Shown here: positions 50,319 through 59,598 of the stretch, in pieces
Numbering within the stretch: the first letter of the stretch is position 1
Layout: each line of letters starts with the position of its first letter
From: Caulobacter sp031457805
Lineage (GTDB): Bacteria; Pseudomonadota; Alphaproteobacteria; Caulobacterales; Caulobacteraceae
Assembly: GCF_031457805.1 (NCBI RefSeq)
Contig: NZ_JAVDXI010000005.1
Location: 62,001 to 126,000 of the forward strand
DNA: 64,000 bases
Direction: 5' to 3'
Made by a program: the position numbers and the translations under genes
The notes under the pieces: generated by a model
What the model saw: only the letters and a program-made list of their open reading frames with translations
Database searches by the model: none
What the model was told of the DNA's origin: nothing

Positions 50319-51452
50319 ATGTCGCACAACACTTTCGGTCACCTGTTCCGCGTCACCACCTGGGGCGAGAGCCACGGCCCGGCGCTGGGCTGCGTCGTCG
50401 ACGGCTGCCCTCCGGGGATCGCCCTCACGGCGGAGATGATCCAGGTGTTCCTCGACAAGCGCCGTCCGGGGAATGGCAAGTTCGTGACCCAACGCCAGGA
50501 GCCGGACGCGGTGCGGATCCTGTCTGGCGTGTTCGAGGACGAGCGCTCGAACGGCCAGCGCACGACCGGCGCCCCGATCAGCCTGATGATCGAGAACACT
50601 GACCAACGCTCGAAGGACTATTCGGAGATCGCGCAGGCCTTCCGGCCCGGCCACGCTGACTATCCCTACTTCGCCAAGTACGGTGTGCGCGACTATCGTG
50701 GCGGCGGCCGCAGCTCGGCGCGCGAAACCGCCGCGCGCGTGGCGGCCGGCGCGGTGGCCCGGCTGATCCTCCCCGGCGTGACGGTGCGCGCCGCCCTCGT
50801 TCAGATCGGTCCGCACAAGATCAATCGCGCCAACTGGGACTGGGCCCAGACCGAACAGAACCCTTACTGGTCCCCTGATGCGGCCGTTGTGCCGGTTTGG
50901 GAGGAGCACCTCGAGAAGATCCGCAAAGCCGGCTCGTCGACCGGCGCTGTTGTCGAGGTCGAGGCCACGGGTGTTCCGGCCGGCTGGGGCGCGCCGCTCT
51001 ATGGCAAGCTGGACGCCGAACTCGCCGCCGCCCTGATGTCGATCAACGCCGCCAAGGGAGTGGAGATCGGCGACGGCTTCGACAGCGCCGCCCTGACGGG
51101 CGAGGATAACGCTGACACGCTGCGGATGGGGGCGGACGGCGAGCCCGTGTTCCAGTCCAACCATGCCGGTGGCGTCCTGGGCGGCATCTCTACGGGACAG
51201 CCGATCGTCGCGCGCGTCGCGTTCAAGCCGACCTCCTCCATCCTGATCCCCCGCGAGACGGTCAACGAGGCCGGTGAGGAGATCGAGCTGCGCACCAAGG
51301 GCCGCCACGACCCCTGCGTGGGCATTCGCGGCGTACCGGTGGTGGAAGCGATGACGGCCTGCGTGCTTGCCGACGCCTTCCTGCGTCATCGTGGTCAGAC
51401 CGGAGGCGAGCACTTCCGGCTTGGCGCAGGCCGCCACCCGGAAAGCTTGTGA
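50319..51452 (+). CDS. aroC: Chorismate synthase
   Basis: The 377-residue protein has the family signatures FRVTTWGESHGPALGCVVDG, GHADYPYFAKYGVRDYRGGG, RSSARETAARVAAGAVA and NHAGGVLGGISTGQPI. It converts EPSP to chorismate with reduced FMN, the last step of the shikimate pathway. Start 50319 gives MSHNTFGHLF, the usual N-terminus; the frame runs upstream into the repeat. No other shikimate genes are adjacent, and the gene seems to stand alone. Confidence 0.96.
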   Translation: MSHNTFGHLFRVTTWGESHGPALGCVVDGCPPGIALTAEMIQVFLDKRRPGNGKFVTQRQEPDAVRILSGVFEDERSNGQRTTGAPISLMIENTDQRSKDYSEIAQAFRPGHADYPYFAKYGVRDYRGGGRSSARETAARVAAGAVARLILPGVTVRAALVQIGPHKINRANWDWAQTEQNPYWSPDAAVVPVWEEHLEKIRKAGSSTGAVVEVEATGVPAGWGAPLYGKLDAELAAALMSINAAKGVEIGDGFDSAALTGEDNADTLRMGADGEPVFQSNHAGGVLGGISTGQPIVARVAFKPTSSILIPRETVNEAGEEIELRTKGRHDPCVGIRGVPVVEAMTACVLADAFLRHRGQTGGEHFRLGAGRHPESL

Positions 51453-51610
51453 AACCAGAGATAGCCCGCAACGGCCAAGCGTACCCGATATGCCGGGTCG
51501 CCGGCTTGACCGGTGGCCAAAGGCGCGAGTAAGCCTCCAGCCTACAGAAACGATGGCGGCTCAAAGCGCCCGCATAAAGTGTGCTATGCGAGGCGGTGGG
51601 GAGGCTTGGC

Positions 51611-52153
51611 GTGCGGTTCGACCTCCTGAAGATCCTGCTGGTCGAAGACAACCAGCACATGCGCATCCTGCTGATCGAGATGCTGCGCGCCATCGGCGTG
51701 CGTCACATCCATGAAGCGGTGGACGGGGCCGAAGCGCTCACGACCATGCGCTCGACCCATATCGACGTGGTGTTGACCGATCTGACGATGAGCGGCCTCG
51801 ACGGCGTTGAGTTCGTGCACCTTCTGCGCCGCTCGCCCGACAGCCCCAACCCGTTCTGCCCGATCGTGATGATCACCGGCCACTCGACCGAACGTCGCGT
51901 GCGGGAAGCCCGCGACGCTGGGGTCAACGAGTTCCTGGCCAAGCCCATCACCGCGCGCGGCTTGGTGCACCGCCTGACCCTGCTGATCGAAAATCCGCGC
52001 CCCTTTGTTCGGGCCGGAGACTACTTCGGGCCAGACCGTCGGCGACGTGATGATCCACGGTACGCCGGGCCCCGGCGCCGGGCGGAGGACGGCGGGGCGT
52101 TCTACCTGGACGACCTGGACGCAGGGCACGACCATCCGACGCGGAGACTGTAA
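51611..52153 (+). CDS. Single-domain response regulator with basic C-terminal tail
   Basis: The 180-residue product begins MRFDLLKILLVEDNQHMRIL from a GTG at 51611, with GGGGAGG six bases upstream. The receiver domain has acidic pocket E12/D13, phosphoacceptor D57 (VLTDLTMSGLDG), the conserved threonine in MITGHS and lysine in FLAKPI. After about residue 130 a low-complexity tail (FGPDRRRRDDPRYAGPRRR) replaces an output domain. Such proteins usually act by protein interaction in phosphorelays or chemotaxis. No kinase is adjacent. Confidence 0.85.
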   Translation: MRFDLLKILLVEDNQHMRILLIEMLRAIGVRHIHEAVDGAEALTTMRSTHIDVVLTDLTMSGLDGVEFVHLLRRSPDSPNPFCPIVMITGHSTERRVREARDAGVNEFLAKPITARGLVHRLTLLIENPRPFVRAGDYFGPDRRRRDDPRYAGPRRRAEDGGAFYLDDLDAGHDHPTRRL

Positions 52154-52202
52154 ACCTTTACGGGCCTACAAGATGGTGAACAGCCCCTTCACGAGCACCG
52201 TC

Positions 52203-52445
52203 ATGATCCCTCGTCGCCTCGTTCCGATCGCTCTTGTTCTGGGCGGTCTATGCCTCACTCAAGCCGGCTGCATGGCCGCAGCAGCCGTGGGCACGGTCGC
52301 CGGAACGGCGATCGGCGTCACCGGCGCCGTTGTGGGGGGCGCGGCCAAGGTCGGCGGCAAGGCCGTCGTCGCCACCGGAAAGGCGATCATCCCTGGCGAC
52401 AGCGACAAGAGCAATCTCGCCGATCATCGCCACGAGGAAGAATAG
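52203..52445 (+). CDS. Small glycine-zipper lipoprotein
   Basis: The 80-residue product has a lipoprotein signal (MIPRRLVPIALVLGGLCLTQ, then AGC) and a mature part of alternating small residues (VGTVAGTAIGVTGAVVGGAA) typical of glycine-zipper membrane segments, ending in an acidic HRHEEE tail. The ATG at 52173 would add ten residues; neither start has a strong ribosome site. Function is unknown. It follows the response-regulator gene by 50 bases and converges on queD. Confidence 0.65.
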   Translation: MIPRRLVPIALVLGGLCLTQAGCMAAAAVGTVAGTAIGVTGAVVGGAAKVGGKAVVATGKAIIPGDSDKSNLADHRHEEE

Positions 52446-52451
52446 GCCCGC

Positions 52452-52817
52452 TTACAGCGACAGTGAGCAGGTCTCGCCGATCGTCGGACGCGACAGCACC
52501 ACGCGCGAAAGCCCCGGGAACCGGACCTTCAGGCGCTCGGCGAAATAGAGGCAGAGACGTTCCAGCGTCGGCACCTCGAGACCCGGCTTGTCGTTCAGCA
52601 ACCCGTGATCCAGTTCCGTAGCGACGGCCTTCAGAGCCACGTCCAGGGTGTCCAGGTCCGCCACCCAACCGGCCTCCAGCATCTCGCCCCGCACGCTGGC
52701 CTCGACCTTGAACGAGTGACCGTGCAGCTTGCGATAGCGATGGTCCTGCGGACCCTGCTCAATGTAGTGAGCCGCGTCGAAATACGCGGCCTTCGTGATC
52801 TCGAAGACGGGCTTCAT
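52452..52817 (-). CDS. queD: 6-carboxytetrahydropterin synthase-family protein (QueD), catalytic Cys position substituted
   Basis: The 121-residue PTPS-fold protein keeps zinc ligands H17, H32 and H34 (LHGHSF), the catalytic pair D70-H71 (ELDHGLLND) and E115 (GETCSLSL). At the place of the catalytic cysteine of E. coli QueD (KCGRLHGH) it has Y28 (RYRKLHGH). Two other cysteines, C89 and C117, remain. Association with queE and queC on the same strand supports a role in queuosine precursor synthesis. The substitution could mean altered chemistry; see findings. Confidence 0.85.
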   Translation of the reverse strand: MKPVFEITKAAYFDAAHYIEQGPQDHRYRKLHGHSFKVEASVRGEMLEAGWVADLDTLDVALKAVATELDHGLLNDKPGLEVPTLERLCLYFAERLKVRFPGLSRVVLSRPTIGETCSLSL

Positions 52818-52889
52818 CTGTTGCTTCTTTGACTAGGCCTGGGAGGCTCTAGCGCAACGACCCTGTCACCAAGTCGCGCGCCTTATCCG

Positions 52890-53522
52890 TCAGGGCAGGC
52901 CGAGATATTTGTGCGTTTGGACGCTTAAACGCCATTGTGGGTGCGAAAGGCAATAGGCCACAGCCATTTGCGTATTTGCGTCGCGGTCAGGTCCGTCCAT
53001 CGGTTGCAGATAGAACCGCTCGAAATCCAGATCGGCGAAGCGCTCGGGCATCGCCTTTTCCTGCGGGAAAACGAGCTTTAGCTCCTGACCCGATGTCTGG
53101 ACGACGGGCGCGTCGGCCTTGGGGCTTATGCAGATCCAGTCGATACCGGGCGGCGCTTGGAGCGTGCCGTTGCTCTCGACCGCGATCTGGAACCCGCGCG
53201 CATGCAGGGCCACGATCGCCGCTTCGTCCAGCTGCAGGAACGGCTCGCCGCCGGTGCAGACCACCAGGCGATCGTCCGGACCGCCGGTCCACTGAGCCTC
53301 GACGGCCGCCGCCAGATCATCGGCCGTCGCGAACTTGCCGCCATTCTCGCCGTCGGTTCCCACGAAATCGGTGTCGCAGAACGTGCAGACCGCCTTGGCC
53401 CGGTCCTGCTCGCGCCCGCTCCAGAGATTGCAGCCTGAGAACCGGCAGAACACGGCGGCCTTGCCCGCCTGTCCGCCCTCGCCCTGCAGGGTGAGGAAGA
53501 TCTCCTTGACCGAATAGGTCAT
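52890..53522 (-). CDS. queE: 7-carboxy-7-deazaguanine synthase (radical SAM, QueE)
   Basis: The 210-residue protein carries the atypical QueE cluster motif C-x14-C-x2-C (C31, C46, C49; GCNLWSGREQD to CTFCDTDF) and the TGGEPFLQLD segment of radical SAM proteins. It rearranges carboxytetrahydropterin to the deazaguanine. The start overlaps the queC stop by four bases. The gap of 72 bases to queD holds no feature I recognise. Confidence 0.93.
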   Translation of the reverse strand: MTYSVKEIFLTLQGEGGQAGKAAVFCRFSGCNLWSGREQDRAKAVCTFCDTDFVGTDGENGGKFATADDLAAAVEAQWTGGPDDRLVVCTGGEPFLQLDEAAIVALHARGFQIAVESNGTLQAPPGIDWICISPKADAPVVQTSGQELKLVFPQEKAMPERFADLDFERFYLQPMDGPDRDANTQMAVAYCLSHPQWRLSVQTHKYLGLP

Positions 53523-54247
53523 TGGGCCAGCGCCTCACGCCCCGCCGCGTCCCATTCGACGTAGCCCTTCTCGCGCAGTTCGCACGCGGGACACGTCCCG
53601 CAGCCATGCCCCCAGGGGTGAAGCTGACCGCGCTCCCCCTGGTAACAGGTATGGCTCTCTTCGACGATCAGGCGGACAAGCGTCTCCCCGCCGAGTTGCT
53701 TGGAGAGCCCCCAGGTCTGAGCCTTCGTGAGCCACATCAGCGGTGTTTCAATCCGGAAATCCCGATCCATGCCCAGGTTCAGCGCCGCCTGCATGGCGTC
53801 CAGTGTGTCGCGCCGACAGTCGGGATAGCCCGAGAAATCAGTCTCGCACATGCCGCCGACCAAGGCGTCGATCCCTCGCCGATCAGCCAGGGCCGCCGCA
53901 TAGGTCAGGAACACCAGGTTGCGCCCCGGCACGAAGGTCGAGGGCAGCCCGCGTTCCGTCATCTCAATCGCGCGATCGGCGGTGAGGGCAGATTGCGCCA
54001 CCGCGCCGAAGCTTCGGATGTCCAGGACATGGTCTTCGCCCAGCCGCTGCGCCCAGTCTGGAAACCGCGCGGCGATCTCGCGACGCACCGCTTGGCGCGC
54101 CTCCATCTCGACCGCATGGCGCTGGCCGTAGTCGAAGCCGACCGTCTCGACGCGATCATAACGCGACAAGGCCCAGGCCAGGCAGACGCTGCTGTCCTGA
54201 CCGCCGGAGAACAGAACCAGGGCGGCCTGGCGTTCACGGGCGCTCAT
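53519..54247 (-). CDS. queC: 7-cyano-7-deazaguanine synthase (QueC)
   Basis: The 242-residue ATP-pyrophosphatase has the PP-loop LFSGGQDSSVCLAWAL, the substrate region VPGRNLVFLTYAAALADRRG and a C-terminal zinc-binding cysteine set (HGCGTCPACELREKGY). It makes preQ0 from the QueE product. It is the first gene of the queC-queE-queD group. I saw no clear preQ1 riboswitch upstream. Confidence 0.95.
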   Translation of the reverse strand: MSARERQAALVLFSGGQDSSVCLAWALSRYDRVETVGFDYGQRHAVEMEARQAVRREIAARFPDWAQRLGEDHVLDIRSFGAVAQSALTADRAIEMTERGLPSTFVPGRNLVFLTYAAALADRRGIDALVGGMCETDFSGYPDCRRDTLDAMQAALNLGMDRDFRIETPLMWLTKAQTWGLSKQLGGETLVRLIVEESHTCYQGERGQLHPWGHGCGTCPACELREKGYVEWDAAGREALAQ

Positions 54248-54718
54248 GCGGGCCTCTCGATGTCCATGAAAAGGGGGAACATGGCCCTCCCTCTACACGA
54301 GGTCAGTCGCCCCCGGAACCATCCGAAGCGCCGCCCCGCGACTCAGGCGATACTCAGCCCACGAAAAGAAACGAACTCTTTCGCCCACGAACTACCGGCA
54401 CATCTCGCTGTGAATGACCTATTGGCCATATCCGGGGGCAGACTTCCGCAAGGGAAATCACAAACCGCTTCTTCTAATCGTGCGGAAACTTACCCGCAGC
54501 AGGAGAACAGGGCCTCCCGGAAAGTGAAAAGGCATAACCTATCGCTGTTCACTTACACTCTGGCCAGTTGACAGCCTTCAAACGCAAGTATGCAATCTCC
54601 CAATGCTGCGAGGGGCTCGCCGTACGCCCACGCGGTGAAAACAGTACGGCGCCGAGGAAACATCGACGCTCGCAGGCTCCACCCATAAGGCGCCGCTTGC
54701 GTTCAGGGAGGGAATTCA
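54248..54718 (+). promoter_or_regulatory. 471-base region upstream of TonB receptor 4, with candidate operator and promoter
   Basis: No gene is evident. AAGTGAA (54522-54528) and TTCACTT (54548-54554) form a perfect 7-bp inverted repeat, followed by TTGACA (54568-54573) as a possible -35. A -10 match is poor (TATGCA at 54589, spacing only 15), so the promoter assignment is weak. The last 20 bases contain GGGAGGG, a strong ribosome-binding site. Confidence 0.35.
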
Positions 54719-57532
54719 ATGTCGCAAACTCTGCGTATGCGGAGCCTATTGATCATGGGCGCTTCGGCGGTCGCGATCTCCGGTTTCGCCGTCCCCGCGT
54801 TCGCCCAACAGAACACGACGATCATCGAGGAGCTGGTCGTTACGGCTCAAAAGAAGGAAGAAGCGCTACAGGACGTGCCGATCGCGGTGTCCGCCTTCAG
54901 CCAGGACAGCCTGGAAGCCCAGAAGATCGACGGCGGTCCCAACCTGCAGCTGGCGATTCCAAACGTCACCTTCGCCAAGAGCAACTTCACCAACAGCTTC
55001 AACTTCCAGATCCGCGGGATCGGCGCCAAGGCGGTCGGCGCGTCGGCCGACCAGGGCGTGGGCGTCCACATGAACAACGCCCCACAGCAGTCGGGCAACC
55101 TGTTCGAAGCGGAGTTCTACGACGTCGAGCGCGTCGAAGTGCTGCGCGGTCCGCAAGGCACGCTTTATGGCCGCAACGCGACCGGCGGCGTGGTCAACGT
55201 GATCACGGCCAAGCCGACCGACATGTTCGAGGCGAATGTTCGCGCCGAGTACGGCAACTACAACTCGATGAAGCTGCGCGGCATGGTGAACGTGCCGATC
55301 TTCGGCGATAAGCTGGCTGTCCGTCTGGCGGGCACCACGCTGAAGCGCGACGGCTTCGTCACCAACACCTTCAATGGCCACAAGGTCGACGACCGGGATC
55401 TGTACTCGACCCGCGTGCAGGTCATGTTCAATCCCACCGAGAAGCTGCGCACCAACTTCCTGTGGGAACGGTTCCACGAAGACGACAGCCGCGCCCGGAC
55501 CGGCAAGCAGCTGTGCACCAAGGACAACGGTCCGGCCACGGTCGGCGGCGTGCCCACTGGCGCGGCCCGCGTGTTCCTGACCCAAGGCTGCCTCCCGGGC
55601 TCGCTGTACGCCCCGGCCGCCTATGGCACGGTGAACACGTCGGGCTCGCTGACAGGCCTGCTTGGCAACATCTTCGGCTTCACCTCGGGTGACGTGAACG
55701 CCGGCGACACCACCTCGACCAACCTGCGCGAGATCGAGACCTCGCTGGATCCGATCTACCAGTCGAAGTCCAACACCTACCAGTTCACCCTGAACTACGA
55801 CATCACCGACGAACTGACCTTCACGTCGATGACCTCGTACGGCAAGGGCGACGTCTGGACCAAGCAGGACTACAACCGCAACGTCGCGACGGTGCCGTTC
55901 AACAACACGCCCTTCACGCCGGGCGGCTTCTTCACCGACCCGCAGGTGGGCCGGACCAACAAGTTCACCACCATCGACGTCTCGTCGGGCCGCTCTGAGC
56001 AGTTCAGCCAGGAGTTCCGCCTGCAGTCGGCGTTCGACGGCCCGCTGAACTTCACGGTGGGCGGCATCCACTTCACCTACCGCACGCTGACCGACTACTA
56101 CGTGATCGGCAATTCACTGACCCTGTCGTCGATGGCGCTGAACTTCCAGCGCACGGGCAATCCGACCTGCAACCCGGCGACGACCGCCAACTGCATCGGC
56201 ATCGACACCTCGGCCAATCCGACCGGCGACGGCCACAACTACTATGACAATCGGACGCCCTATAACCTCGTGTCCGACGCCCTGCTGGGCGAGGTGTACT
56301 ATCAGGTCAACGACGATCTGAAGTTCACCCTGGGTCTGCGTCAGACCCGCGACAAGAAGGCCGTCAAGAACTACTCGACCGTTCTGCTTGCGCCCGGCTA
56401 CGGCCTGACGCTGAACCCGACGAACCCTGACCAGCGCGCCCGCTTCAACGAGACCACCGGTCGGGCCGGCGTCGACTACAAGGCGCACCTGGGCTTCACC
56501 GACGACACCCTGCTCTATGCCTTCTACTCCAAGGGTTACAAGGGCGGCGGCATCAACCCGGGGGTCCCGGCGAACTCGGTCGGCATCAAGCAGACCTTCG
56601 AGCCGGAGTTCGTCAACGCGATCGAGGTCGGCACGAAGAACACGATGTTGGGCGGCAGCTTGCTCTTCAACGCAACCGCCTTCTCGTATGACTACAAGGG
56701 CTACCAGATCTCGAAGATCGTGAACCGGACCTCGGTGAACGAGAACGTGGACGCCAAGGTCCACGGCTTCGAACTGGAGTCGATCTGGTCGCCGGTCCGC
56801 AACCTGCGCCTGAACGCCAACGTCGGTTACCTGAAGACCAAGATCGGCGCCGGAGTCAGCTCGATCGACACCATGAACCGCACCCAGTCGAACCCAGCCT
56901 ATACGGTGGTGAAGGTCGGTCCGAACGCCTCGTCGGTCGGCGCCAATTGCGTGCTGAGCACTGCGGGCGTCGCCACCATCCTGGGCGCTGGCGCCGGCGC
57001 GACCCTGCCCTTCGCCTGCTCGGGCGCGGCGGCCTATCAAGGCTTCCTGGCGGCTCCGGCTGCGGCTGGCGGCGCGGGCCTTCCTGCGGCGACGGCGGCG
57101 TTCCTGGCCAACGGCGTCGGGCTCTACACCTACGGCTCGGGCTATTCGATCGAGGGCACGGCGGCGGATCTGTCGGGCAATGAACTGCCCAACTCCCCGC
57201 ATTGGACCACCTCGGTCGGCGCTCAGTACAGGTTCGAACTGTCCGACGGGTGGTCGGCGACGCTGCGCGGCGACTACTACCGCCAGAGCAAGCAATTCGC
57301 TCGCGTCTACAACACCGCCTATGACACCCTGAAGTCTTGGGACAACGGCAACATCACCCTGAAGGTTGAAAAACCCGAGTGGGGCCTCGCCATCGACGCC
57401 TATGTCAAGAACATCGGCAACAAGACTCCGATCGTCGACGCCTACACCACAGACGACAGCTCTGGCCTGTTCACGAACGTGATCACCGCCGAGCCGCGCC
57501 TCTACGGGATCGCGATCAGCAAGTCCTGGTAG
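54719..57532 (+). CDS. TonB-dependent outer-membrane receptor
   Basis: The 937-residue protein has a signal peptide (up to GFAVPAFAQQ), the TonB box IIEELVVTAQKKEEALQDVP, a plug (NFQIRGIGAKAVGASADQG, PQGTLYGRNATGGVVNVITA) and a barrel ending RLYGIAISKSW. GGGAGGG lies six bases upstream of the ATG. Receptors with this plug are often linked to siderophores, lignin-type aromatics or sugars; nothing here fixes the ligand. It has its own terminator and no obvious operon partner. An alanine-rich insertion (AAAYQGFLAAPAAAGGAGLP) lies in an extracellular loop. Confidence 0.94.
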   Translation: MSQTLRMRSLLIMGASAVAISGFAVPAFAQQNTTIIEELVVTAQKKEEALQDVPIAVSAFSQDSLEAQKIDGGPNLQLAIPNVTFAKSNFTNSFNFQIRGIGAKAVGASADQGVGVHMNNAPQQSGNLFEAEFYDVERVEVLRGPQGTLYGRNATGGVVNVITAKPTDMFEANVRAEYGNYNSMKLRGMVNVPIFGDKLAVRLAGTTLKRDGFVTNTFNGHKVDDRDLYSTRVQVMFNPTEKLRTNFLWERFHEDDSRARTGKQLCTKDNGPATVGGVPTGAARVFLTQGCLPGSLYAPAAYGTVNTSGSLTGLLGNIFGFTSGDVNAGDTTSTNLREIETSLDPIYQSKSNTYQFTLNYDITDELTFTSMTSYGKGDVWTKQDYNRNVATVPFNNTPFTPGGFFTDPQVGRTNKFTTIDVSSGRSEQFSQEFRLQSAFDGPLNFTVGGIHFTYRTLTDYYVIGNSLTLSSMALNFQRTGNPTCNPATTANCIGIDTSANPTGDGHNYYDNRTPYNLVSDALLGEVYYQVNDDLKFTLGLRQTRDKKAVKNYSTVLLAPGYGLTLNPTNPDQRARFNETTGRAGVDYKAHLGFTDDTLLYAFYSKGYKGGGINPGVPANSVGIKQTFEPEFVNAIEVGTKNTMLGGSLLFNATAFSYDYKGYQISKIVNRTSVNENVDAKVHGFELESIWSPVRNLRLNANVGYLKTKIGAGVSSIDTMNRTQSNPAYTVVKVGPNASSVGANCVLSTAGVATILGAGAGATLPFACSGAAAYQGFLAAPAAAGGAGLPAATAAFLANGVGLYTYGSGYSIEGTAADLSGNELPNSPHWTTSVGAQYRFELSDGWSATLRGDYYRQSKQFARVYNTAYDTLKSWDNGNITLKVEKPEWGLAIDAYVKNIGNKTPIVDAYTTDDSSGLFTNVITAEPRLYGIAISKSW

Positions 57533-57555
57533 GGATCTCGCCGAAGAACTTGAGG

Positions 57556-57588
57556 GGGGGCGGCGGGCTATCCGCCGCCCCCTTTTTT
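57556..57588 (+). terminator. Rho-independent terminator after TonB receptor 4
   Basis: GGGGGCGGCGG (57556-57566) pairs perfectly with CCGCCGCCCCC (57572-57582) and six T follow. The next 237 bases up to the kinase-like gene hold no clear gene. Confidence 0.93.
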
Positions 57589-57825
57589 ACGTCGTCGCCA
57601 GAGCCTTGCGCGTTAAGAAACAATCGCTTTGACGCGATAGAAGGGCTCCAAATCAAACACTTAGAGCGTAACTCGCACCAAAGCTGGTCCCCACTTTCGG
57701 CGTCACGCTCCAGACGTTCAAATCCCTTCAAATCGGATCGCTAGGATGAGAGCGGTACCACCTTAACGACTCCGCAAGGGCGGGCGGGGCAAGGTGCAGA
57801 TCCCAAGCCGTTGACGAAGCGCCGT

Positions 57826-59358
57826 ATGGAAACGCTGTCCCGTCTGATCGAACCGCTCGCCCCCATCGCGCCGGACTGCTCCAGCACGACCGTGGCGGCG
57901 ATGTTCGACGCCGATCCGACGATCGCCGCGCTCGCCGTGGTCGATGACGGCGCGCCGCTGGGACTCGTCTATCGGGATGTGTTCCAGGGCATGATGCGGG
58001 TCGCGGGCGCCGCCCTCGGCGATCGCCCGATCTCCGAGATCATGGACGCGTCGCCCCGCATGGTGACCGTCGCCATGGACGCCAACACGTTCGTCAACGC
58101 CCTCGCCGACAGCCCCACCCCCATCTTCCGCACCGCCTACGTCGCGGTCGACGCCGACGGACGCTACGCTGGCGTAGGCGGGCTGGCGTCCCTGCTGGCG
58201 TCTCACCGACGCCGCCAGCGCGAAGCGCACGACGCCATGGCCATGGTCGAGCGGATGGCCGTGGATATCGGCGCGCACCTGGACGGCGTCCTCGCCATCA
58301 CCGAACGCCTCGAACAACAACGCCTGACGCCTGACGCCGCAGCCTTCGTCCGCGCGATCGGCGACACCAGCCGCGATATGAGCGAGACGGTTGGGCGCGC
58401 CGTGGATCTGCATCGCTCCGTGAACGGCGATCTGTCCCTGAACGCCGTTCCCACGCGACTGCGCGATTTCGCCGACGTCGTCGAAGCCCGGTGGGGAAGC
58501 CGGGCGAGCGAAGGGGGCTCCACCTTCCTGGTCTCCTACGATGGAGACCCCGAATGCGGCGTCGAGATCGACGGCGAACGCCTTCTGCAAGTCATCGACA
58601 TCCTGGTCGAGAACGCCCTTTCGGCCGGGCGCGGCATGACCGAGGTGCGCCTGTCCGCGCGCGCGGAGTGCGACCAGATCTTGCTGGACTGTCAATTGCG
58701 CGACAACGCTGGCGGACACGCCGAAGACCGGGTGCGTCGCGTCAACGATCCGCTCGGCGCCGTGGGCGCGCAGGATCGCAGCGAGATGGCCCTGGGCGTG
58801 GGCCTTGCCCTGGCCCAGCGTGTCGTTCGCGCGATGGGCGGCCGCCTGGTCGCGGAAGCCAATCGCGGTGCGGGTCTGACGGTTGGATTCTGCTTGTCCC
58901 TGGCTCCAGCCGCCGCCGAAGCCGCAACCCAAGAGGCCACCGATTCCGTCGGCGGCCCCTCGGCGCATATTCTGATCGTCGACGACAACGCCACCAATCG
59001 CATGGTGGCCGAAGCGCTCTGCGACATGTTCGACTGCACCTCAGAGCAGGCTGTCGATGGCGTGGAGGCCGTCGAGATGGCGCGCGGCGGCCGCTTCGAC
59101 CTCATCCTTATGGACATCAAGATGCCGCGCATGGACGGCGTCGCCGCCACCCGCGCCATCCGCGAACTGGGCGGCCGGTCCGGCTCCGCGCCGATCGTGG
59201 CCCTGACCGCCAACGCCGACCCGGCCGACGTGCAGACGTATCTGGCCGCCGGCATGCAGGACGTCGTGGAAAAGCCGATCAAGCCTGAGCGCCTCGCCCT
59301 TGTGCTCAACAGCCTACTGGCGGGCGAAGACCCTAGCGGCGCCGAAGCCGCCGCCTGA
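57826..59358 (+). CDS. CBS-domain / histidine-kinase-like / receiver hybrid lacking the phosphoacceptor histidine
   Basis: The 510-residue protein has paired CBS motifs (about 10-125; LAVVDDGAPLGLVYRDVFQG, YVAVDADGRYAGVGG), a dimerisation helix, a HATPase domain and a receiver domain. HATPase boxes are recognisable: N box IDILVENALSAGRG, G1-like LRDNAGGHAEDR, G2 LGVGLALAQRVV. The receiver has its aspartate in LILMDIKMPRMDG and lysine in VEKPI. In the dimerisation helix MAVDIGAHLDGVLAITERL aligns with the usual SHEIRTPLNGVLGM, so V146 stands where the histidine should be. The ATG at 57826 is chosen over a TTG at 57811. Confidence 0.82.
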   Translation: METLSRLIEPLAPIAPDCSSTTVAAMFDADPTIAALAVVDDGAPLGLVYRDVFQGMMRVAGAALGDRPISEIMDASPRMVTVAMDANTFVNALADSPTPIFRTAYVAVDADGRYAGVGGLASLLASHRRRQREAHDAMAMVERMAVDIGAHLDGVLAITERLEQQRLTPDAAAFVRAIGDTSRDMSETVGRAVDLHRSVNGDLSLNAVPTRLRDFADVVEARWGSRASEGGSTFLVSYDGDPECGVEIDGERLLQVIDILVENALSAGRGMTEVRLSARAECDQILLDCQLRDNAGGHAEDRVRRVNDPLGAVGAQDRSEMALGVGLALAQRVVRAMGGRLVAEANRGAGLTVGFCLSLAPAAAEAATQEATDSVGGPSAHILIVDDNATNRMVAEALCDMFDCTSEQAVDGVEAVEMARGGRFDLILMDIKMPRMDGVAATRAIRELGGRSGSAPIVALTANADPADVQTYLAAGMQDVVEKPIKPERLALVLNSLLAGEDPSGAEAAA

Positions 59359-59598
59359 GTCCCTTCGGACTGCGGCGAACCCATAGCGTCTGCGAAATCT
59401 ACGCCGGACGACTCGCGCCACGCGGGCGCCGGTCAAGCTCTGGTTGGCGGCGAATCGCAATTGAGGTCGCTAGCCTTCCTCCAATGCGGGGAAGGAAGTG
59501 TCGACATCGCGACGTAACGCCGCGCCAGGTTGGGCTCGCTTCCACCAACGTAACGGTCGTGTCATTTTCAAGGGACAACCGTTGGAGGCGGAAGAAAC

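Noticed and set aside
52005..52202. Longer N-terminus for the small lipoprotein
   Set aside because: It would overlap the response-regulator gene out of frame and place the signal peptide internally.
54248..54320. preQ1 riboswitch upstream of queC
   Set aside because: The leader is short and I could not fold a preQ1-I or preQ1-II pattern.
54866..57295. Minus-strand frames of about 400 residues
   Set aside because: Antisense to the 937-residue TonB receptor.
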